A stretch of DNA of 64,000 nt from Pelomonas candidula. GTDB lineage: Bacteria; Pseudomonadota; Gammaproteobacteria; Burkholderiales; Burkholderiaceae_C. A program made the translations under genes and the position numbers. This document shows positions 61,181-64,000 of this stretch, one piece after another. The stretch spans positions 124,001-188,000 of the forward strand of contig NZ_JBIGIC010000007.1 of NCBI RefSeq assembly GCF_043555985.1, given 5' to 3'. A model generated the notes under the pieces. That model did not search any database. It was not told where the DNA came from and saw only the letters and a program-made list of their open reading frames with translations. The first letter of the stretch is position 1. Every line of letters begins with the position of its first letter.

Positions 61181-62242
61181 CTACCAGTTGCCGATGCTCG
61201 GGTTCTGGTAGCTGAACTCGTTGGGCACGTCCGCGGCGAGGTTGGTGTACGAGAACGACATGCTCAGCGCCAGCGAACTGACCTGGTGCCACCAGCCCAG
61301 CGGCAGGAAGAGGGTGTCGCCCGGCTCCAGCACGACGTCCAGCACCTGGGCGTCGCGCAGCAGCGGGTAGCGGGCGTAGTCCGGCGCATCGAGATCGATG
61401 GGGCTGTAGACGCCCATGCGGTTGTAGAGCAGCGGCGTCTGCAGCGGCGACACGAAGCGCCAGCGCTTGCGGCCCACGACCTGGGTGTGGAAGAGCATCA
61501 GCGTGTCGTGATGCAGCGGCGTGCGCGTGCCGGCGGGGCCGAACCAGAACGACGCCGCCGTGTGCAGCAGCGCCGGGTCGCAGATGGGCGGCATGCGGCC
61601 GATGTCCTGCAGCAGCGGCAGGAACTCGGGGCGGCGCAGCATCTCGTCGTTGGCCGTGAGGTAGTGGTCGTTGGTCGCGCCACCGCTGACGACGAGGTCG
61701 ACGAACTCGGCCACCGTCATGCGCTGGCGCAGCTGGGTCTTGTTCTGCTCGAACAGCGCGTCGCCGTTGCGGCCCACCTGCACGTCGACGTCCAGGTGGC
61801 CGAAGCGCTCGCGCAGGTCGGCCGGCGACCAGCGCCGCAGCGCCGGCCAGTCCTCGGCCACGTCGGTCAGCACGACGGGCCTGCAGCCACGCACATAGCG
61901 CCCGATGAACTCGTCGCGCGACACGCCGCGGCGCTTCTCGATGACGCCGTAGCCCGGGTCGCCCTGCCACAGCTGCTGCAGGTTGCCGACCACGGATTCG
62001 AGCTTGCGCAGCAGCTGCTGGTGGCGGCGCGCGGCCAGGAAGACAGGGTCCTGCTCGATCTGCTCGATGGCGGCCATGCTCGTCGCCGGGTCCAGGCCGG
62101 ACTTCTCCATCGTGTCGAGCATGGAGGCGGGCGAACAGTGCCAGAGCCGGTTGTCGGCCACCCAGCCCAGCCAGTCGGCCGGGAGATCGAGCAGGGCGGC
62201 GGGCCGCGGGCGGGGCGGAGGCTTCAGCGGGGGCAGCGGCAT
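61181..62242 (-). CDS. Cupin-like (JmjC-type) domain protein
   Basis: A 353-residue protein. The N-terminal 110 residues are proline-rich then helical, followed by a cupin_8/JmjC-like fold (VSRDEFIGRYVRGCRPVVLT, PLHHDTLMLFHTQVVGRKRW, GDTLFLPLGWWHQVSSLALS). The HxD and later His look like an Fe(II)/2-oxoglutarate site, as in protein hydroxylases. Such proteins hydroxylate amino-acid residues or RNA. Substrate and partners are not visible. It is followed by the quinone reductase gene after 82 bases. Confidence 0.83.
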   Translation of the reverse strand: MPLPPLKPPPRPRPAALLDLPADWLGWVADNRLWHCSPASMLDTMEKSGLDPATSMAAIEQIEQDPVFLAARRHQQLLRKLESVVGNLQQLWQGDPGYGVIEKRRGVSRDEFIGRYVRGCRPVVLTDVAEDWPALRRWSPADLRERFGHLDVDVQVGRNGDALFEQNKTQLRQRMTVAEFVDLVVSGGATNDHYLTANDEMLRRPEFLPLLQDIGRMPPICDPALLHTAASFWFGPAGTRTPLHHDTLMLFHTQVVGRKRWRFVSPLQTPLLYNRMGVYSPIDLDAPDYARYPLLRDAQVLDVVLEPGDTLFLPLGWWHQVSSLALSMSFSYTNLAADVPNEFSYQNPSIGNW

Positions 62243-62324
62243 GGGCGGCGGTGGCGGCGGGCGGCGAGGCGGGGGTGAACGTTAGCGCCAACGGTAGGCC
62301 ACCCGCGCGACATGCGCGTGAAGG

Positions 62325-63404
62325 TCAGCGGCGCGCCAGCCAGGCCTGCAACTGCCGCAGCACGGCCGCGTCGGTCTGCAGTGCGAGGTGGCCCAGGCCG
62401 GCGAAGACGGCGGTGTCGGTGAAGGCCAGCCGGCGCGTGGCCTCGCGGTGCTGGCCCAGCGCGCTGGCCACGGGTACGAGGCCGTCGCCCAGCCAGCGCG
62501 CGGGCGGGCCCGCAGGCTCCCGGGCCGTGGTGGCGGCCACCGCGTAGCAGGCCACGCCGTCGGGCAGCGGCAGGCGGCTGGCCCGGCCCGCGTCGGCTTC
62601 GAGCAGGCTGCCGTGCGCCAAGTCGCGGATGCCGGCACTGCGCCGCGCAGCCAGGGCCGCGAACGGGCGCGAGTAGGCGCTGAGGGCCAGCAGTTGCTGC
62701 ACCTGCTGGCCGCCGCGCTCCAGCGGCGCGCCGAGGTGGGGCGTGCCCAGCGTGACGAGGCGGCGCAGGCGCCGGGGCCAGCTGCGGCCGCCGGCCTGCG
62801 CGATGGCGCTGCGCGCGACGAGGCCGCCCATGCTGTGGCCCAGCAGCGTGAGTGGACCGGGCACGTCGTCCAGCAGTTCGGCCAGTTCGGCGCCGTTGCG
62901 CCAGACCGGCCGGCCAGTGTTGTAGCGCAGGCCCAGCGGCCGGTAGCCGAGCGCCGCGAGCGCGGCGGGGAAGTCGGCACCGTCGCGGCGCCATTGCGCC
63001 TCGTTCATGCACAGGCCGTGCAGGAAGACGAGCGGTTCGCCGGTGGCGCCCTCGACCAGCGGGCGCAGGCTCATCGGCGTGGCGAGCGGGTTGGCGGTGG
63101 CTTCGAGGTAATCACCCAGCACGCCGTTGAGCGCGGCCTGCGCGGCGCTGGCCTGGTCCGCGTCGACCTGGCCGAGCAGTGGCGCCAGCGCGTCAAGCGC
63201 CAGGTCCAGCCCGCCGCCGACGAGGCGGGTCATGCCGCGCACGCTGCGGTAGACAAGGCCGGTGATGCCGGTGGTGCGCTCCCGTGGGGCGGTCAGCGGC
63301 ACGCGGGCGATCTGGGCGTGCATGGCTTCGACGAGGTCGATAACGCCGGTGATCGCCTCGGTCGCGAGGCGGCTGGTGCCGCGCAGTTGCAGGGGGCTGG
63401 GCAT
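62325..63404 (-). CDS. Alpha/beta-hydrolase, lipase/esterase-like
   Basis: A 359-residue hydrolase. An N-terminal region of about 110 residues is unassigned and has no signal peptide. The catalytic domain shows oxyanion FLHGLCMNEAQW, nucleophile elbow LLGHSMGGLVARSAI and a plausible later Asp and a His near GLGHLALQ. It resembles PGAP1-like or triacylglycerol lipase proteins. Substrate unknown. Same direction as the LytTR gene, 25 bases away. Confidence 0.82.
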   Translation of the reverse strand: MPSPLQLRGTSRLATEAITGVIDLVEAMHAQIARVPLTAPRERTTGITGLVYRSVRGMTRLVGGGLDLALDALAPLLGQVDADQASAAQAALNGVLGDYLEATANPLATPMSLRPLVEGATGEPLVFLHGLCMNEAQWRRDGADFPAALAALGYRPLGLRYNTGRPVWRNGAELAELLDDVPGPLTLLGHSMGGLVARSAIAQAGGRSWPRRLRRLVTLGTPHLGAPLERGGQQVQQLLALSAYSRPFAALAARRSAGIRDLAHGSLLEADAGRASRLPLPDGVACYAVAATTAREPAGPPARWLGDGLVPVASALGQHREATRRLAFTDTAVFAGLGHLALQTDAAVLRQLQAWLARR

Positions 63405-63429
63405 GGCCCATCATGCCCCGAGTCGCGCG

Positions 63430-64000
63430 CTACATCTGCCGGAACAGATGCGCGCAGCTCTCGGCCACCAGCAGCATCTCCGAGCCGTGCTTGAGCTTGA
63501 TCTGCATGCGCCCGCGGAAGTCCCGGCTCACGCTGGCGATGGCGTTCACGTTGACCAGCGTGGAGCGGTGGATCTGCCAGAACTGCTGTGGGTCCAGTTC
63601 GTCGATGAGTTCCTTCAGCGGCTTGCGGATCAGCGCCTCGCCGTCCTTCAGCGCGAGCCGCGTGTACTTGTTGTCGCTCTGGAAGAACATCACCTCGTCG
63701 ACGGTGATGAGCCGCAGCGTCTGCCCCACCGACGCGTTGATCCAGCGCAGCGGCGCGCGCGCGGCTGACGGCGCGGGCCGGGAGCTCAGCTGCTCCAGCA
63801 CGCCGCCCAGTGGGGCAGGCGCCTGGCCCAGCCGCGCCTTCAGCCGAGAGATGGCTGTGAACAGCCGCGCGCCGGCCAGCGGCTTGAGCAGGTAGTCCAC
63901 CGCGCCCTGGTCGAAGGCGGCGATGGCGTACTGGTCGTAGGCGGTCACAAAGACGACGTGGCTGCGGCCGGCCACCTGGCGGGCCACGTCGATGCCGGTG
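63430..64000 (-). CDS. LytTR response regulator (5' partial, cut by window end)
   Basis: The open frame runs to the window edge, so the N-terminus and phospho-acceptor aspartate are missing. What remains is the end of a receiver (GIDVARQVAGRSH, FVTAYDQYAIAAFDQGAVDY, LKPLAGARLF) and a complete LytTR domain (VDEVMFFQSDNKYTRLALKD, FWQIHRSTLVNVNAI), ending at 63430. The apparent GTG at 63987 is not a real start because it lies inside the receiver. A LytS-type kinase gene is likely just upstream, outside the window. Confidence 0.92.
   Translation of the reverse strand, partial: TGIDVARQVAGRSHVVFVTAYDQYAIAAFDQGAVDYLLKPLAGARLFTAISRLKARLGQAPAPLGGVLEQLSSRPAPSAARAPLRWINASVGQTLRLITVDEVMFFQSDNKYTRLALKDGEALIRKPLKELIDELDPQQFWQIHRSTLVNVNAIASVSRDFRGRMQIKLKHGSEMLLVAESCAHLFRQM

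Overview
The window is very GC-rich DNA densely packed with genes on both strands, with many 1-4 base start/stop overlaps. Gene content points to a betaproteobacterium of the order Burkholderiales, probably near the Roseateles/Rubrivivax/Mitsuaria group. The signs are an assimilatory nitrate cluster with NarK, a phosphatase-kinase, PilJ-like sensors and ANTAR regulators, a PEP-CTERM protein, a dctPQM transporter with its own two-component system, and hslVU. The species call is inference. No rRNA, tRNA, CRISPR array, transposase or phage gene was recognised.

Layout. 1-2.6 kb: hslV and hslU, separated by an antisense lipoprotein gene. 2.6-10.7 kb: a leftward set ending in a LuxR-type regulator. 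Its core is three overlapping genes: a DyP peroxidase-cytochrome P450 fusion with an unknown N-terminal domain, a winged-helix STAND ATPase, and a subtilisin-like protease without signal peptide. This is the most unusual system in the window. 10.8-13.3 kb: coaX and a chemotaxis receptor. 13.2-23.8 kb: nitrate assimilation (cobA, nasA, a periplasmic PilJ-type protein, an FAD reductase, a PP2C-kinase fusion, narK and an ANTAR-PilJ regulator). 24.0-31.5 kb: a secreted dioxygenase-like lipoprotein coupled to a two-component system, then AraC, SDR, cupin, MocR and metallo-hydrolase genes. 31.4-35.4 kb: nitrate ABC transporter nrtABD and nasT. 35.4-43.3 kb: an SRPBCC protein, TRAP transporter dctMQP with a second dctP, and its two-component system. 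43.4-50 kb: PEP-CTERM protein, MFS exporter with MerR regulator, a sigma-54-driven small secreted protein, a DegP-like protease and two secreted hydrolases. 50-58 kb: an OmpR/EnvZ-type pair, a beta-lactamase-like hydrolase, a sedolisin protease behind a cyclic di-GMP riboswitch, and a LytS/LytR-type pair. 58-64 kb: a molybdopterin oxidoreductase, a flavodoxin-like quinone reductase, a cupin-like protein, a lipase-like hydrolase and a truncated LytTR regulator.

Regulatory logic read from the DNA. Five sites match the sigma-54 -24/-12 consensus. They lie before the nas operon, before narK, before the ANTAR-PilJ gene (back to back with narK), before nrtA, and before a small secreted protein. The narK and nrtA leaders each begin with a hairpin carrying a six-base loop AAUGG(U/C), which fits the A1/G4 rule of ANTAR-protein target hairpins. 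Two ANTAR regulators are encoded in the same window. The inferred scheme is nitrogen limitation (NtrC/sigma-54) plus nitrate-dependent antitermination. An interspersed hairpin repeat occurs three times and supplies the N-terminal codons of cobA.
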